64,000 nucleotides of DNA from Herbaspirillum sp. ST 5-3 (GCF_004804275.1 NZ_STGI01000001.1:434001-498000), one strand, 5' to 3'. Positions 53,427 through 62,313 are shown, counted from the first letter of the stretch. Numbers and translations: made by a program. The notes: generated from the letters alone by a model not told the origin.

Positions 53427-54291
53427 GACGCGCTCCCGTGGCGGGTTCCGGCTCGATATCGTAGTAGCCGGTGATCATGGACCGAAGATGGTTCCACAGC
53501 CCGCTGACAATCACTTCGAACACATGAATCAGCACGAACGCGACCAGCATCCACGCGATGATGAAGTGGATGGTGCGCGCCGACTGCCGCCCGCCGAACC
53601 AGTTGACCCAGCCTGTGATGGCGCTGTCGAGCATCGGCGACATCGCCATGCCCATCAGCACGATGAGCGGAAGCAGCACGAAGATGACCGCGAGATAAGC
53701 CAGCTTCTGAAGCACGTTGTAACGCCTGGCCGCCTCGCCCTGCGGATGGCGGAACAGAAGATGGTCCTTCACTGATGCCCCGATGCCCTTCAGTTCATCT
53801 TTATCCGGAGCGAGGTCGCGCGCGAGATGCCCGCTGAACAGTGCATACAGGATATAAGCCAGCCCGTTGATGACGAACAGCCACGCGAAGAAGAAATGCC
53901 ACTGCCGCGCAAATGCCAGCGAGTAATAGCCGGGAATGGTGATCCACGATGGAAAGGCGTGCCGGTTCAGCGCGCCGTCCGCGCCTGTCGAGACGCCGAG
54001 CACACCCGTGGTATCGAACTGATGACTGCCGATGCGCAGGATGCCTCTTGGTGCTGGCGCTGCGTCAACAGAATCGATTTCCAGCACCGCCGGACGTCCA
54101 CTGTAAGACGAATTGCCCCAGTACAGAGCGGGATGCGCATTGAAGATGGACAGGCCACTCATGAACAGCACCGTGAGGCACAGCACATTGATCCAATGCA
54201 TCAATCGCACCGGCAGGCGATGCCGGTAATACAGGCTTGCCCTGCGCGGTGGCGGCATGAATGCGGAAAGCGTTTTTTGCATGATGAACAC
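53413..54291 (-). CDS. Cytochrome b561-type membrane protein
   Basis: Di-haem membrane protein of 292 aa with about four to five helices. Candidate haem histidines are in RLMHWINVLCLTVLF, RQWHFFFAWLF, RTIHFIIAWML and FVLIHVFEVIV. A loop of about 70 residues between helices 1 and 2 faces the periplasm. As first gene of a two-gene operon it would link the quinone pool to the following molybdoenzyme. ATG 54291; ATG 54282 is an alternative. Confidence 0.9.
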   Translation of the reverse strand: MFIMQKTLSAFMPPPRRASLYYRHRLPVRLMHWINVLCLTVLFMSGLSIFNAHPALYWGNSSYSGRPAVLEIDSVDAAPAPRGILRIGSHQFDTTGVLGVSTGADGALNRHAFPSWITIPGYYSLAFARQWHFFFAWLFVINGLAYILYALFSGHLARDLAPDKDELKGIGASVKDHLLFRHPQGEAARRYNVLQKLAYLAVIFVLLPLIVLMGMAMSPMLDSAITGWVNWFGGRQSARTIHFIIAWMLVAFVLIHVFEVIVSGLWNHLRSMITGYYDIEPEPATGARHENA

Positions 54292-54557
54292 GAATCGGTG
54301 AGTACGCCTCGCGGACAGGCGTCAACAAAAGCCCAGCCACCGATGGGTGCGGCGTGAGACCGTGATTTGAATAGTTCACTATAGGGCAGTGACGCGTTAA
54401 CGCCAGTCCGCACCTGCGCAGATTCGCTCTGGGAAACATTGCGGCGCGTCGTTTCCATTTGTCATGCGCGAGCCCGCCGTCGTGAACTCCGGGACTGTAT
54501 TGGCCGTCGCAGCAGATAGGCTTCTTGCATTACGCGCTTACTGGGGAGGAAATCAAG

Positions 54558-55787
54558 GTGAAGGCATTTCAACGGAAAAAGCAGATCGCAGGATCGCGAA
54601 CGCAGCGTGCGCGTCGCAACGCGGCTCAGCCAGCGCGGCCATCGCTGCCCGGGCAGGTCGTGATGGTGCTGCAGGGCGGCGGCGCTCTGGGCGCCTATCA
54701 GGTCGGTGTGTATGAAGCACTGCACGAAGCGGGCATAGAGCCGGACTGGGTGATCGGCACGTCCATCGGCGCGATCAACGGCGCACTCATTGCCGCCAAT
54801 CGGCCGCAACAGCGTCTCGAACGCCTGAACGCATTCTGGCAGCGCATCGAACATGATCCGCGCGGCCTGCTGCCCTCTCTCTGTTTTCCGTTTCTCGGCA
54901 ATGCCGCGATGAACTGGCTCACACTGGTCGCGGGCATTCCGGCCTTCTTCATTCCCAACCCTATGGCCCTGCTCGGGCAGCATGCGCAGATCGGCGTCGA
55001 AAACGCGGCGTATTACCTGACATCGCCGCTGCGCGACACCCTCGCCGCGCTGCTCGACCTCGACTATCTCAACGCGCGGCACACCCGTCTGTCGCTCGGC
55101 GCCGTCAAGGTCTGCAGCGGCGAAATGCATTACTTCGACAGCCGCAGCGAACCGATCACACTGGCCCACGTCATGGCCTCCGGCGCCCTGCCGCCTGCGT
55201 TTCCGGCGGTATGCATCGACGGCGAGTTCTACTGGGACGGCGGCATCTACTCGAACACGCCGATCGAAGCCGTGCTCGACGACCACCCGCGCCGCGACTC
55301 CCTGATCTTCAGCGTGGATGTCTGGAAGCCGGACGGCCCCGCACCCGACACGCTGTGGCAAGTGGCCGGCAGGGAAAAGGACATCAAGTACGCCAGCCGC
55401 GCCAACAGCCACATGGCGCGGCAAAAGCAGATCCATCACCTGCGCCACGTCATCCTCAAGCTCGCGAACGCAATGCCGGAGAGACTGCGCAATTCTGCCG
55501 AGATCAAGGAGCTTGCCTCATGGGGCTGCCAGACGACGATGCACGTCGTCCGCCTCGTCGCATCCGGCCTCGACGGCGAAGACCAGTTGAAGGACATCGA
55601 CTTCACGCCTGCCAGTATCCGTGCGCGGCGAAAGGCCGGCTACGAGGACACGCGGCGCATGCTGGATCTGTCGCCCTGGAACCGACCGGTGGATCCGATC
55701 GAAGGCGTCATCATTCATGACATGCTGGCGGCTGCGCCATCGATGCTGGGCAAGGGCGTGGATGGATTTGCGGGGAGGACGAAATAG
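54558..55787 (+). CDS. Patatin-like phospholipase with DUF3734 domain (second copy)
   Basis: Lipid acyl hydrolase of 409 aa, clearly paralogous to the protein at 25371-26522. GGGALGAYQVGVYEALHEAG, nucleophile elbow GTSIG (Ser69) and YWDGGIYSNTP with the catalytic aspartate are intact, followed by the DUF3734 extension (REKDIKYASRANSH). I start at GTG 54558, seven bases after GGGGAGGA; a TTG at 54525 has no such site. The N terminus is unusually basic (about 12 Lys/Arg in 30 residues). It lacks a signal peptide. Confidence 0.9.
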   Translation: MKAFQRKKQIAGSRTQRARRNAAQPARPSLPGQVVMVLQGGGALGAYQVGVYEALHEAGIEPDWVIGTSIGAINGALIAANRPQQRLERLNAFWQRIEHDPRGLLPSLCFPFLGNAAMNWLTLVAGIPAFFIPNPMALLGQHAQIGVENAAYYLTSPLRDTLAALLDLDYLNARHTRLSLGAVKVCSGEMHYFDSRSEPITLAHVMASGALPPAFPAVCIDGEFYWDGGIYSNTPIEAVLDDHPRRDSLIFSVDVWKPDGPAPDTLWQVAGREKDIKYASRANSHMARQKQIHHLRHVILKLANAMPERLRNSAEIKELASWGCQTTMHVVRLVASGLDGEDQLKDIDFTPASIRARRKAGYEDTRRMLDLSPWNRPVDPIEGVIIHDMLAAAPSMLGKGVDGFAGRTK

Positions 55788-55833
55788 TGCGTGTGCAAAA
55801 ACAGGCACTGCTGCAGATTGCGTTGCGCATCGT

Positions 55834-56637
55834 CTAGCGTGCGACGGTTCCGCGAACTGCCCAGGCACGTGCCATCAAGGAGATCGATCCGTCCGCGCTC
55901 ACAGGAATGCGATCTCTTATACCGTCCCGCAGGCGCGCTCGTGCTGCCTCGTCGAGCGACATCGCATACGCAGGAGCCGGCCCCTGGCCGCCGAGGAACG
56001 GCTGCCAGTAGTCATCGAAATTGTTGAACGGCGTCGGAATGTCGATCGACTTCACTTCAACTCCGGTCAGATTAGCATCGGTAAAGAGCGCCTCGAGCGC
56101 TTCCGGCCGGCATACCGGAAAACGCACGCCTTCGTCCACCTTCGCAGCGTCCGGGTCCAGCTCGACCGCCGCATCCCAGAACAAGCGCATGAGCTCCATC
56201 TTTCCCGCGTAATCCCAGACATAAGCCGCGATCACGCCATCCTTGACCGCTACCCGCTTCATTTCAGCGAGCGCGGCGCGCTGATCTGGGATGAAGTTCA
56301 GGACCAGCCCCGAGACCACCACATCCACCGACGCATCGCCGAGCGGAATCGCCGTCCCGCTGCCTTGGTGCAGCTCCGCCTGCCCGCCGAGATTCTCCTT
56401 CGCGGTCTTGAGAAATCCCTCCGAAGGTTCGACGCCGACGACGGAGGATGCAGCGCACTGATCGGCAATCGCCGCGCAAAGCGCTCCCGTGCCGCATCCC
56501 ACGTCGAGCCATCTCTTCCCGGCTGGAATGTTCAGCCACGACAGGAACAGCGGCGCCACCTGCCGGCTCCACCGACCGACATACTGCTCATACGGGTTGC
56601 CACGCTCCCAGGTGTCGGAAACTTGTTTGGGCTCCAT
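55834..56637 (-). CDS. Class I SAM-dependent methyltransferase
   Basis: Methyltransferase of 267 aa. Motif I is LDVGCGTGALCAAIA (about residues 44-58), the acidic loop is VVGVEPSEGFL, and motif post-II is ASVDVVVSGLVLNFI. The type is Methyltransf_11/25-like; the N-terminal ERGNPYEQYVGRWSR is common in this group. Substrate unknown. It is convergent with the patatin gene and 427 bp downstream of another methyltransferase on the same strand, but the two are not close in sequence. Confidence 0.9.
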   Translation of the reverse strand: MEPKQVSDTWERGNPYEQYVGRWSRQVAPLFLSWLNIPAGKRWLDVGCGTGALCAAIADQCAASSVVGVEPSEGFLKTAKENLGGQAELHQGSGTAIPLGDASVDVVVSGLVLNFIPDQRAALAEMKRVAVKDGVIAAYVWDYAGKMELMRLFWDAAVELDPDAAKVDEGVRFPVCRPEALEALFTDANLTGVEVKSIDIPTPFNNFDDYWQPFLGGQGPAPAYAMSLDEAARARLRDGIRDRIPVSADGSISLMARAWAVRGTVAR

Positions 56638-57064
56638 GGTGAAACCTCCTGCGTGGTGATGAAGCGCAACGCGGATATCGCGGTCACGTTTGCGCGACCT
56701 TGTTCATCCCGGTATTAAAGGAATGCAAAGCATTGGACTTTTCTTGGCCGATGCCCGCTTGCTGAAGCACCAGAAGAGCGGCGGACAGGCGCTTCCCTAA
56801 CCCCATTTTCTTTCGGAGGTATAACCGAATATTTGACATCCCTCATGATGCTCGGCGTTCGGCGCAGCAAATGATGTGGTCGAGAGCATGAGAGCCAGAG
56901 ATTGGCGCAGCGGTGACGCAGATTCCATGTTGACACGGCCGCCAAGGAGCCCATCACAGATGCCGGATAGTCGACTGCAGGACTCTCCCTCTTGCCGTCC
57001 CTATCGGTCAGTTCTTCGTACTTTGGGGAAGTCCATTCACGATTGGTTGGCAGTCCGCACACGA
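56638..57064. other. Intergenic region between two methyltransferases
   Basis: About 430 bp. Minus- and plus-strand open frames exist but their products look like chance translations. No hairpin, RNA or repeat was convincing. It marks the change to the accessory, gene-poor stretch that follows. Confidence 0.45.
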
Positions 57065-57928
57065 TCACTTCGTGGCTGCACAGACAAGGCACTCACCCGG
57101 CACCTCGAACCCACTTGACGATTCGAAACTGCGCATTGAATCCTCTACTTCGTTCCACACGGACTCGCATTCCCGAGGGGACAGGTGAGCCATCATGGCA
57201 TTGAATCCACCGAAGGCTTCTCGCGCGACCCGGACATACTCGGCGGAACTGGCCGCTCCATGGGGCACCGGCACGGCGCGAAGCTCGGCATCGGCAAATC
57301 CGGCTTGACGGAAGAGGTCTTCGAGCACTCCGGGACCACCAAGGCTGAACGGTCCGGGTTGTCCCGGAACGGGAGGCGGGAGTTGCGCGCGCCGGCGGAT
57401 GATAGAAGCGGGCAAGGCGCCCCAACTGTTTCTATCGGGCGTGGAAAAGACAGCGGCAGCAACCCGACCACCCGGTCTCAGAACACGGCGCCACTCGCGT
57501 AGCGCTGTCACGGGGTGCGGCATATACATCAGACCCAGCCGGCACAGCACCGTATCGAACGAAGCGTCCGGGAGATCAAGCTTCTCACCGTCCATGGCGC
57601 GTGTCTCGATCTGTTTGAGCCCGCGTTCACGGGCGACCTGGAGCGCAAGCTCGATGATCCCTTCCGAGATGTCGGTCGCCAGCACATACCCGCCAGGGCC
57701 AACTCGCTCGGCGGCACTGACTGCCGGCTCACCGGCGCCGGCGGCAATGTCCAGGATGCGCTGGTCTGGCTGAATCCGGGCCATGTCGAGCATCTGGCGA
57801 GTCGCCACGCCATACCAACGCTCCAGGGTGGGAGTCCAGCGCCGCCATGCCGCACCGTCCTTGTTCCATTGCTCTCGCTGCGCGTTCTTGTACTTCGCTG
57901 CGTCGAATGAGGGTTGCTGCTCGGCCAT
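57065..57928 (-). CDS. UbiE/Methyltransf_11-like SAM methyltransferase
   Basis: Methyltransferase of 287 aa. Motif I is LDIAAGAGEPAVSAAERVG (about residues 59-77), followed by LATDISEGIIELA and SFDTVLCRLGLMYMPHP; LRPGGRVAAAVFSTPD is motif III. The N-terminal QREQWNKDGAAWRRW is typical of the ubiE-like group. Clear ATG at 57928 with GGAGGA upstream. The product is probably a small-molecule methyltransferase, not necessarily in quinone synthesis. Confidence 0.9.
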   Translation of the reverse strand: MAEQQPSFDAAKYKNAQREQWNKDGAAWRRWTPTLERWYGVATRQMLDMARIQPDQRILDIAAGAGEPAVSAAERVGPGGYVLATDISEGIIELALQVARERGLKQIETRAMDGEKLDLPDASFDTVLCRLGLMYMPHPVTALREWRRVLRPGGRVAAAVFSTPDRNSWGALPASIIRRRAQLPPPVPGQPGPFSLGGPGVLEDLFRQAGFADAELRAVPVPHGAASSAEYVRVAREAFGGFNAMMAHLSPRECESVWNEVEDSMRSFESSSGFEVPGECLVCAATK

Positions 57929-58055
57929 GAACGTCCTCCTCTCGGTTGGACCTTGATTTTACTTCGCGGCTGGGGATTCGGGCGCATCGCTTTTTCCGCC
58001 TTGGCATTCGAATTCACTCGAAAAACGTTGACCTTCGGCAAACAAGCAAGCGCAG

Positions 58056-58541
58056 TCACGACGCGGCGGCACCGCCATCCTTCACCGCTATATCGAAGTG
58101 CAATACGTTTTCGCGCACTCCCAGCTTTGAATACAGTGCGATGGCCGGATCATCGCCGAGATCCGCCTGCACAAAAATCACATAGGCCCCGCGCGCCGCT
58201 GCAATACTCTTGAGTTCCTGGATCAAGGCCGTCGCGATACCCTCGCGCCTGTGAGCGGCCGCGACTGCAAGATCGTAGATGTAGATCTCACTACGTTCCT
58301 GCTCGAACTTCTTCAGCTCGTAGGCCGCGATGCCGCCTACGACCTCACTCCCCTTCAATGCGGCGAGTGCGATGAAATAGTCGGACCCAAGCAACCGGCG
58401 GAGATAATCGCCGCTCGGGCGATTCCTGCCATAGGTTTCGGCCTCATCGAAAGCTTCTCCGAAGACAGTGAGAAGTGCTTCCATCAGCGCAACATCGTCG
58501 GATTCAAGCTGGCAAATGCGGAAATCAGGCGGAAGGGACAT
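58056..58541 (-). CDS. AAC(3)-I-like aminoglycoside N-acetyltransferase (GNAT)
   Basis: GNAT acetyltransferase of 161 aa strongly resembling the AAC(3)-I group: [52 protein letters not shown] (acetyl-CoA loop), [20 protein letters not shown] and [12 protein letters not shown] start at ATG 58541, with GAAGGA upstream; a TTG five codons before is possible. Whether it acts on aminoglycosides is not shown by sequence alone. Similar genes are commonly carried on integron cassettes; no attC-like site was seen here. Confidence 0.85.
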   Translation of the reverse strand: MSLPPDFRICQLESDDVALMEALLTVFGEAFDEAETYGRNRPSGDYLRRLLGSDYFIALAALKGSEVVGGIAAYELKKFEQERSEIYIYDLAVAAAHRREGIATALIQELKSIAAARGAYVIFVQADLGDDPAIALYSKLGVRENVLHFDIAVKDGGAAAS

Positions 58542-58724
58542 GAGTGCATCCTTCAAGAATCAGTGGATGACGGCCGGCGCACGTACGTTGCACTCAGTCC
58601 GCCATTCCGAAGAGGTAAGTACTAAAATTATTCTCCCACCGGGCATCATTGAAACGGCGCGCGGTGTCCGTTGGTAGAAGGGAGCGGGGTTGAGCGCCGT
58701 GCAAAATCTGTCCGCTCATGTCGC

Positions 58725-59207
58725 TCAATCGAAGACCCTCGACATGATGTAGTCGTTCACGTACTCCGCCTCATCGGCGCGCTTGTAGAACTTCCGCAGA
58801 GTCCCTTCGATCTCGAATCCGTGTCGCTCGTAGAAGGATATTCCACGAGGATTATCGGACTCCACGATCAACTCAATGCGCTTTATGCCCGACTTCTGAA
58901 GTTCATGGATGGCTTCGGTGACCATGTTGTGGGCGACTCCACGACCTTGAAACTTTGGCGCGACGGCGAGAGAGCCCAAATAGGCGACGTGAGCTGCACG
59001 CCCCGGATGTCTGGCGGCCTTGTAGAATCCCGCGACTTCACCATCCACTTCGTACACCCAGAAGTGACTGCTTTCCACGAGCTCTCGAAAGATGGGGCGA
59101 AATGGCTCGATTGGCATCGGATCAAAACCAAGAAAGCGAACAACCGTCTCTTCCATGTAGATGCGAAAGACGGCCTCAAGATCACGCATTTCAGCAAGGC
59201 GGCGCAC
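58725..59207 (-). CDS. GNAT-family N-acetyltransferase
   Basis: Acetyltransferase of 160 aa. The acetyl-CoA-binding segment is LAVAPKFQGRGVAHNMV (about residues 79-95) and motif B is NPRGISFYERHGFEIEG. The N terminus (RRLAEMRDLEAVFRIYMEE) is in the usual place. Length and pattern fit RimI/PhnO-like GNATs; the substrate is unknown. It lies 18 bp after the broken membrane gene on the same strand and may have been co-transcribed. Confidence 0.88.
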   Translation of the reverse strand: MRRLAEMRDLEAVFRIYMEETVVRFLGFDPMPIEPFRPIFRELVESSHFWVYEVDGEVAGFYKAARHPGRAAHVAYLGSLAVAPKFQGRGVAHNMVTEAIHELQKSGIKRIELIVESDNPRGISFYERHGFEIEGTLRKFYKRADEAEYVNDYIMSRVFD

Positions 59208-59225
59208 TGTGTCTCCTGAAATTGT

Positions 59226-59585
59226 TCATTTCCGCGAGATGGGTTTCTTGAACAGCGCAACAAGCAAAAGCGCTGCGCCTAGGAGCGCCCAGAATGCCGG
59301 CGCGCCTTTCGGGCCGATCCCGTAATAGAGGATTCCGTATAGTCATGATCCTTTGCCGGTAAATGGCGGCAAACGAGGGTTCAACCATTCCGCCACGGCG
59401 ATTGCGAAAGAGGCGAACGATAATCCGATCGCCAGGTATCGGGCCTGCTTGATTTCGGAAGCAGTGTATCGACCTCCTGGAATGCTCGGCGTTACCTTGA
59501 TCGGTTTCGTCCTCAGCAAATATGCGTCGATCAAAATCCAAATGCATAGGGCAAGAAGCAATATGCCACCGATGATGATTTCCAT
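59226..59585 (-). pseudogene. Membrane protein gene interrupted by an in-frame TGA
   Basis: From ATG 59585 the frame encodes MEIIIGGILLLALCIWILID, a first helix, then YTASEIKQARYLAIGL with a second helix, and reaches a TGA at 59345-59343 after PPFTGKGS. In the same frame the coding pattern continues at once (LYGILYYGIGPKG, then helix APAFWALLGAALLLVALF) to a second stop at 59228-59226. So 119 codons of one three-helix protein are broken by a single TGA, most simply a TGG-to-TGA change at codon 81. The 80-aa product might still be made. Confidence 0.65.
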
Positions 59586-59660
59586 AAATGCTGAAATTTG
59601 ACGACTACATTGACCGGGACCGGGCATCGGAATCCCCCGGCGCCCCTCTGGCGCACGATA

Positions 59661-60053
59661 CTAGGCTTTGGTGTGATGATCCGCGTATGCCACGCCATGA
59701 CCAAGCGACCAATCCATGCGCGAGTTTTCAACCAGCGCAATCATGATGTCATCTGCCCGGAAGCCTGCTTCCACTGCTCTGTCAGCAATATGACGGAAAA
59801 GCGCTCGTTTCTGATCATCGGTACGCCCGCTCAAAAAAACGATTTCGGCGATGCACGCGTCGCTGGACCGGTGTACGCCTCCGAAATGAGGATCAAGAAT
59901 CATCTCTTCGGCATCGAAGCGAGAAATCAGCTGAAAGAGATCGTTCGGCGGGACATTGCAGGTTTTCACGAGCCCGTCCTGAACAGCCGCGGCAAGAGCT
60001 TTTACCTTGCTTGATGAGAGGTGTCTGGGGGCGGAAATTTTTGTTAGTGGCAT
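59661..60053 (-). CDS. Tautomerase-family protein
   Basis: Small enzyme of 130 aa starting MPLTKISAP, so the catalytic N-terminal proline is available after methionine removal. DDQKRALFRHIADRAVEAGF and ALVENSRMDWSLGHG match the longer Tautomerase_2-type family. Members keto-enol tautomerise or dehalogenate small acids. The gene begins 83 bp past the last attC-like site, but no such site follows its stop, so whether it is a cassette is open. Confidence 0.85.
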   Translation of the reverse strand: MPLTKISAPRHLSSSKVKALAAAVQDGLVKTCNVPPNDLFQLISRFDAEEMILDPHFGGVHRSSDACIAEIVFLSGRTDDQKRALFRHIADRAVEAGFRADDIMIALVENSRMDWSLGHGVAYADHHTKA

Positions 60054-60136
60054 TGGGCGTCTTGACTTAGAAGTATTGGAAAAACAGCATTACATTAATA
60101 CGCACGGAGTTAACTCATGCAATGTTGGGTCTTGCA

Positions 60137-60203
60137 GCCCAACCTGCCGTGCTTGATCAGCGCACACAAAATGTGTACACCCGTGTCGAGGGAGTTGTTA
60201 TGT
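60137..60203 (-). other. attC-like site 1 (after the DUF4304 gene)
   Basis: Bounded by GCCCAAC (60137-60143, matching RYYYAAC) and GTTATGT (60197-60203, a degenerate GTTRRRY), 67 bp, with a central stem ACACA-AAA-TGTGT and weak complementarity of the outer arms. The DUF4304 stop codon (TAA on the minus strand) lies inside the right box, the standard place in integron cassettes. Confidence 0.5.
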
Positions 60204-60749
60204 CGCATCACTCTGCCACCGCTCATGAATTGCACGGACATGATTGTGAACAAGTATTGCCCACGATCGGACATCTTCTTCCGAAAAGTACCGAAACCAC
60301 ACGTGGTCCTCTCGAGAATAGGGCCGACTGACCTGCTTCCAGTCTTCGAGAAAGTACGCAATGTACGTTGTCGGGTTCTTGAATACCTTCTCGAATCCTT
60401 TCACCATGTCGTTTATGTAGTCAGGAGGTGGCGGAGGAATGTTTTGAAGGATTCTGTTCTGCCTCGCCCTGATGTATTCGAGCTCCGGCAGGGACAGGTA
60501 ATTGGCCAGTTGAAACTGAGCCCCGTCATCCAAAGTTGGATCTGGCCCGCTGCGAATCCAAACGCTAAACTTCGATCCCTTGTAAGGATTCCAGCCATCA
60601 TGGTGACAGCGAATCTTCACAACGAAGAAATCCGGGCCGACTTGCCGCTGGTAGACAGGGTTACTCGACGATTGCGACTTGAAACCGTTTTCCTTAAACC
60701 AAGGCCCAAGCACGCTGCGCAGAACCCGATATGTGTCCTTAGCCTTCAT
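60198..60749 (-). CDS. DUF4304 domain protein
   Basis: Protein of 183 aa. KDTYRVLRSVLGPWFKENGF followed by YQRQVGPDFFVVKIRC is the DUF4304 signature, a domain of unknown function common in mobile cassettes and possibly linked to toxin-immunity systems. I prefer ATG 60749 (MKAKDTYRV) over the TTG at 60767. The start lies 22 bp from the preceding attC-like site and the stop is inside the following one, as expected for a cassette gene. No promoter is apparent. Confidence 0.75.
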   Translation of the reverse strand: MKAKDTYRVLRSVLGPWFKENGFKSQSSSNPVYQRQVGPDFFVVKIRCHHDGWNPYKGSKFSVWIRSGPDPTLDDGAQFQLANYLSLPELEYIRARQNRILQNIPPPPPDYINDMVKGFEKVFKNPTTYIAYFLEDWKQVSRPYSREDHVWFRYFSEEDVRSWAILVHNHVRAIHERWQSDAT

Positions 60750-60771
60750 CTTTCTGCATAAGCACAATAAG

Positions 60772-60857
60772 GTTTGACGTGAGGGGCGACCAGAGCTGGA
60801 GGCAAAGGGAACCTGAAGCGCGGCTTCAGGGAATCTGTCTCGACGAAATTGTTAGAC
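60772..60857 (-). other. attC-like site 2 (after the SMI1/KNR4 gene)
   Basis: GTTTGAC (60772-60778) and GTTAGAC (60851-60857; rev. GTCTAAC fits RYYYAAC exactly) can pair with G-T wobbles. The centre is a perfect hairpin CCTGAAGC-GCG-GCTTCAGG (60812-60830). Total 86 bp. The SMI1/KNR4 stop codon is in the GTTAGAC box and the DUF4304 start is 22 bp beyond the other end. Confidence 0.65.
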
Positions 60858-61412
60858 GTACTTCGCATCAACCAAGCCACCATATTCTTCAGAATAGACA
60901 TACTTTCCTGCGAGAACGCCTGCTACATAGGTATCAAAGTACTCGCCAAAACTCCCAGCCTTTACCTCGCGCATTTCCATATCGTGCCACATGGTAATGA
61001 CTTGGCCCGCTGAACCGGATACTGCAGGATCAAGGTCTAGGCAGAGATGATCCCCGCCGCCATTGTGAGTGAACGGAATCCACTTTGGATTCCACCAATC
61101 GTTCTTGACCCCTTTCTCAGGCTCGGAAGATATGTCTTTGAAATCCCCGCCATCTAGAAGCTCCTTCCAGACTAACCACTGACTATAAATCTCCTCGCAC
61201 GACAAGAACTCCATCCCATCAAATAATGATGAGTACCCGCTTTGGCCGTTATGAACCTTGATGCACGAGACAAAATCATTAGGAAGCTTTGTTCCTAATT
61301 TTTCTTCTAGGTCAGATATCTGCTCATCAGATGCCGGCGGATTTAAAGTGGAAAGACCTTCGGGCCAATGCTCAGAAAGCCACTCTTCTAACTTCTTCCA
61401 TGATTCTTCCAT
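60852..61412 (-). CDS. SMI1/KNR4-family protein
   Basis: Protein of 186 aa of the SUKH superfamily: SDEQISDLEEKLGTKLPNDF followed by HNGQSGYS and PKWIPFTHNGGGDHLCLDLDP are the classic SMI1/KNR4 segments. In bacteria these often act as immunity proteins against contact-dependent or polymorphic toxins, though no toxin is seen here. Start ATG 61412, 16 bp from the next attC-like box; frames further upstream are not coding. The composition is markedly more AT-rich than core genes, as is usual for cassettes. Confidence 0.85.
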   Translation of the reverse strand: MEESWKKLEEWLSEHWPEGLSTLNPPASDEQISDLEEKLGTKLPNDFVSCIKVHNGQSGYSSLFDGMEFLSCEEIYSQWLVWKELLDGGDFKDISSEPEKGVKNDWWNPKWIPFTHNGGGDHLCLDLDPAVSGSAGQVITMWHDMEMREVKAGSFGEYFDTYVAGVLAGKYVYSEEYGGLVDAKYV

Positions 61413-61427
61413 AAAGATTCCTTGTAC

Positions 61428-61489
61428 GCCTAACATAGAGGTGACCGGCGCCTTGCCGCAACGTGTCCGCGTCGACCGGCCTATTAACC
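61428..61489 (-). other. attC-like site 3 (after the MltR-like gene)
   Basis: Left box GCCTAAC (61428-61434, exact RYYYAAC), right end ATTAACC (61483-61489, degenerate). The inner arms ATAGAGGTGACCGGCG and CGCGTCGACCGGCCTAT are partly inverted copies. The MltR-like stop lies in the right box. Length 62 bp. The right box is poor, so confidence is moderate. Confidence 0.5.
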
Positions 61490-62011
61490 CGCGCCGGCAA
61501 CATGCTCGGTTCCGAGTGCGATAAGCAGGATGCGGTTGAGAATCATCACTGCAGTGATGGTAAATCTGTCGCGAGGCCGTTCCAGCCACGCCGAATCGAT
61601 GATCTGCGCACCGCCTAGTGTGGTCAGCGACTGAGCGTAATCCAGCTTTCCACAATGGCCTTTAATCTGCTCAGAAGCGAACGACAGCTCAAAATGGTGG
61701 TGAGCCGTCTCATTCCGGAGTTCTGCGAGCACGAGGAGGTCTTTGTACATGGCCTTGGGGATCAGGCCCAAGGTGTAGGCGAGGTCTGTTCTCGCCGCGA
61801 AACTCCCAATCGCACCCGATCGCGAGTCCAGGAGTTTTTCAGAGACACTGCTCTTGAGTAGGCGCTTAGACAGCAGCGACGCGAGACAGGCGTCGATATA
61901 GCTGACGCCCACAACGATGGCCGACGTATCCGGACCCGAGTTCAGCACCTCGTACAGGTGCGTCGAGTCAGTGGACAATTCCTCTGGGGGGATGGGCGGG
62001 CGTCGTGCCAT
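61484..62011 (-). CDS. MltR-like (mannitol repressor family) protein
   Basis: Protein of 175 aa. YIDACLASLLSKRLL, GSFAARTDLAYTLGLIPKAM and LRNETAHHHFELSF match the MltR fold, an all-helical domain whose members are often not repressors but unknown regulators. ATG 62011 is 17 bp from the attC-like box at 62029. High GC, more like the host than its neighbours. As a cassette gene without other context, no target can be given. Confidence 0.8.
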   Translation of the reverse strand: MARRPPIPPEELSTDSTHLYEVLNSGPDTSAIVVGVSYIDACLASLLSKRLLKSSVSEKLLDSRSGAIGSFAARTDLAYTLGLIPKAMYKDLLVLAELRNETAHHHFELSFASEQIKGHCGKLDYAQSLTTLGGAQIIDSAWLERPRDRFTITAVMILNRILLIALGTEHVAGAG

Positions 62012-62028
62012 AACGGACCTCCTGCGCG

Positions 62029-62043
62029 GTTTAACGCCGATCT
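62029..62043 (-). other. Left fragment of an attC-like site split by the IS
   Basis: GTTTAAC (62029-62035; exact RYYYAAC) then GCCGATCT, cut off by the IS end. Together with 63409-63466 it restores a site of about 70 bp with a TAGCGC-GTA-GCGCTA centre. TAACGCCGAT (62032-62041) also matches a guide in the putative IS RNA. Confidence 0.5.
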
Positions 62044-62056
62044 ATGGACTCCCTCC
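62044..62056. repeat. IS inverted repeat, left
   Basis: ATGGACTCCCTCC, exact reverse complement of 63396-63408; marks the end distal to the transposase start. Confidence 0.85.
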
Positions 62057-62313
62057 GTTTTGCAAGACATTCCGTGTTGGTGTTGATTTGAAATCGACTG
62101 CACAAATCTATCCGGCCTACTGTGGCACCCGTCGGCACCGGCCCTGATGTCATTCGCTCGCAGACTTCCTCATTAGCTAAGCGGCCTTGCTTCGGCCATC
62201 AGCGTTACCAGGCTCTTGTCTGCGTGAGTTCGACTCATTTCTCCATCAACCCGTCTTGCTCGCAATCGTCGGCGGGGTACTCCGTTTGGTTTATCTTCGG
62301 CGCCCAGTTCTTC
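62057..62313 (-). ncRNA. Putative bridge (seek) RNA region of the IS
   Basis: Non-coding 257 bp after the transposase stop. On the minus strand it can fold into a stem CGCAGAC/GTCTGCG (62224-62218 with 62165-62159) enclosing, in order, TAACGCTGAT, a small hairpin GGCC-GAAGCAA-GGCC, and CCGCTTAGCTAATG. The first guide equals the left flank TAACGCCGAT except one base (T for C, a possible G-U pair). The second is the complement of the right flank CATTAGCTAAACGG except one base. This is the layout of a bridge-RNA target loop with left and right guides. RNA boundaries and the donor loop are not defined. Confidence 0.6.

Noticed and set aside
59191-59547. 118-codon minus-strand frame across the broken membrane gene
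   Set aside because: It lies in another frame than the helix-coding one and reads as chance sequence.
59600-59660. Possible attC after the tautomerase gene
   Set aside because: Only a poor GCCTAGT-like box and no palindrome; not supported, so the array is taken to end near 60.1 kb.
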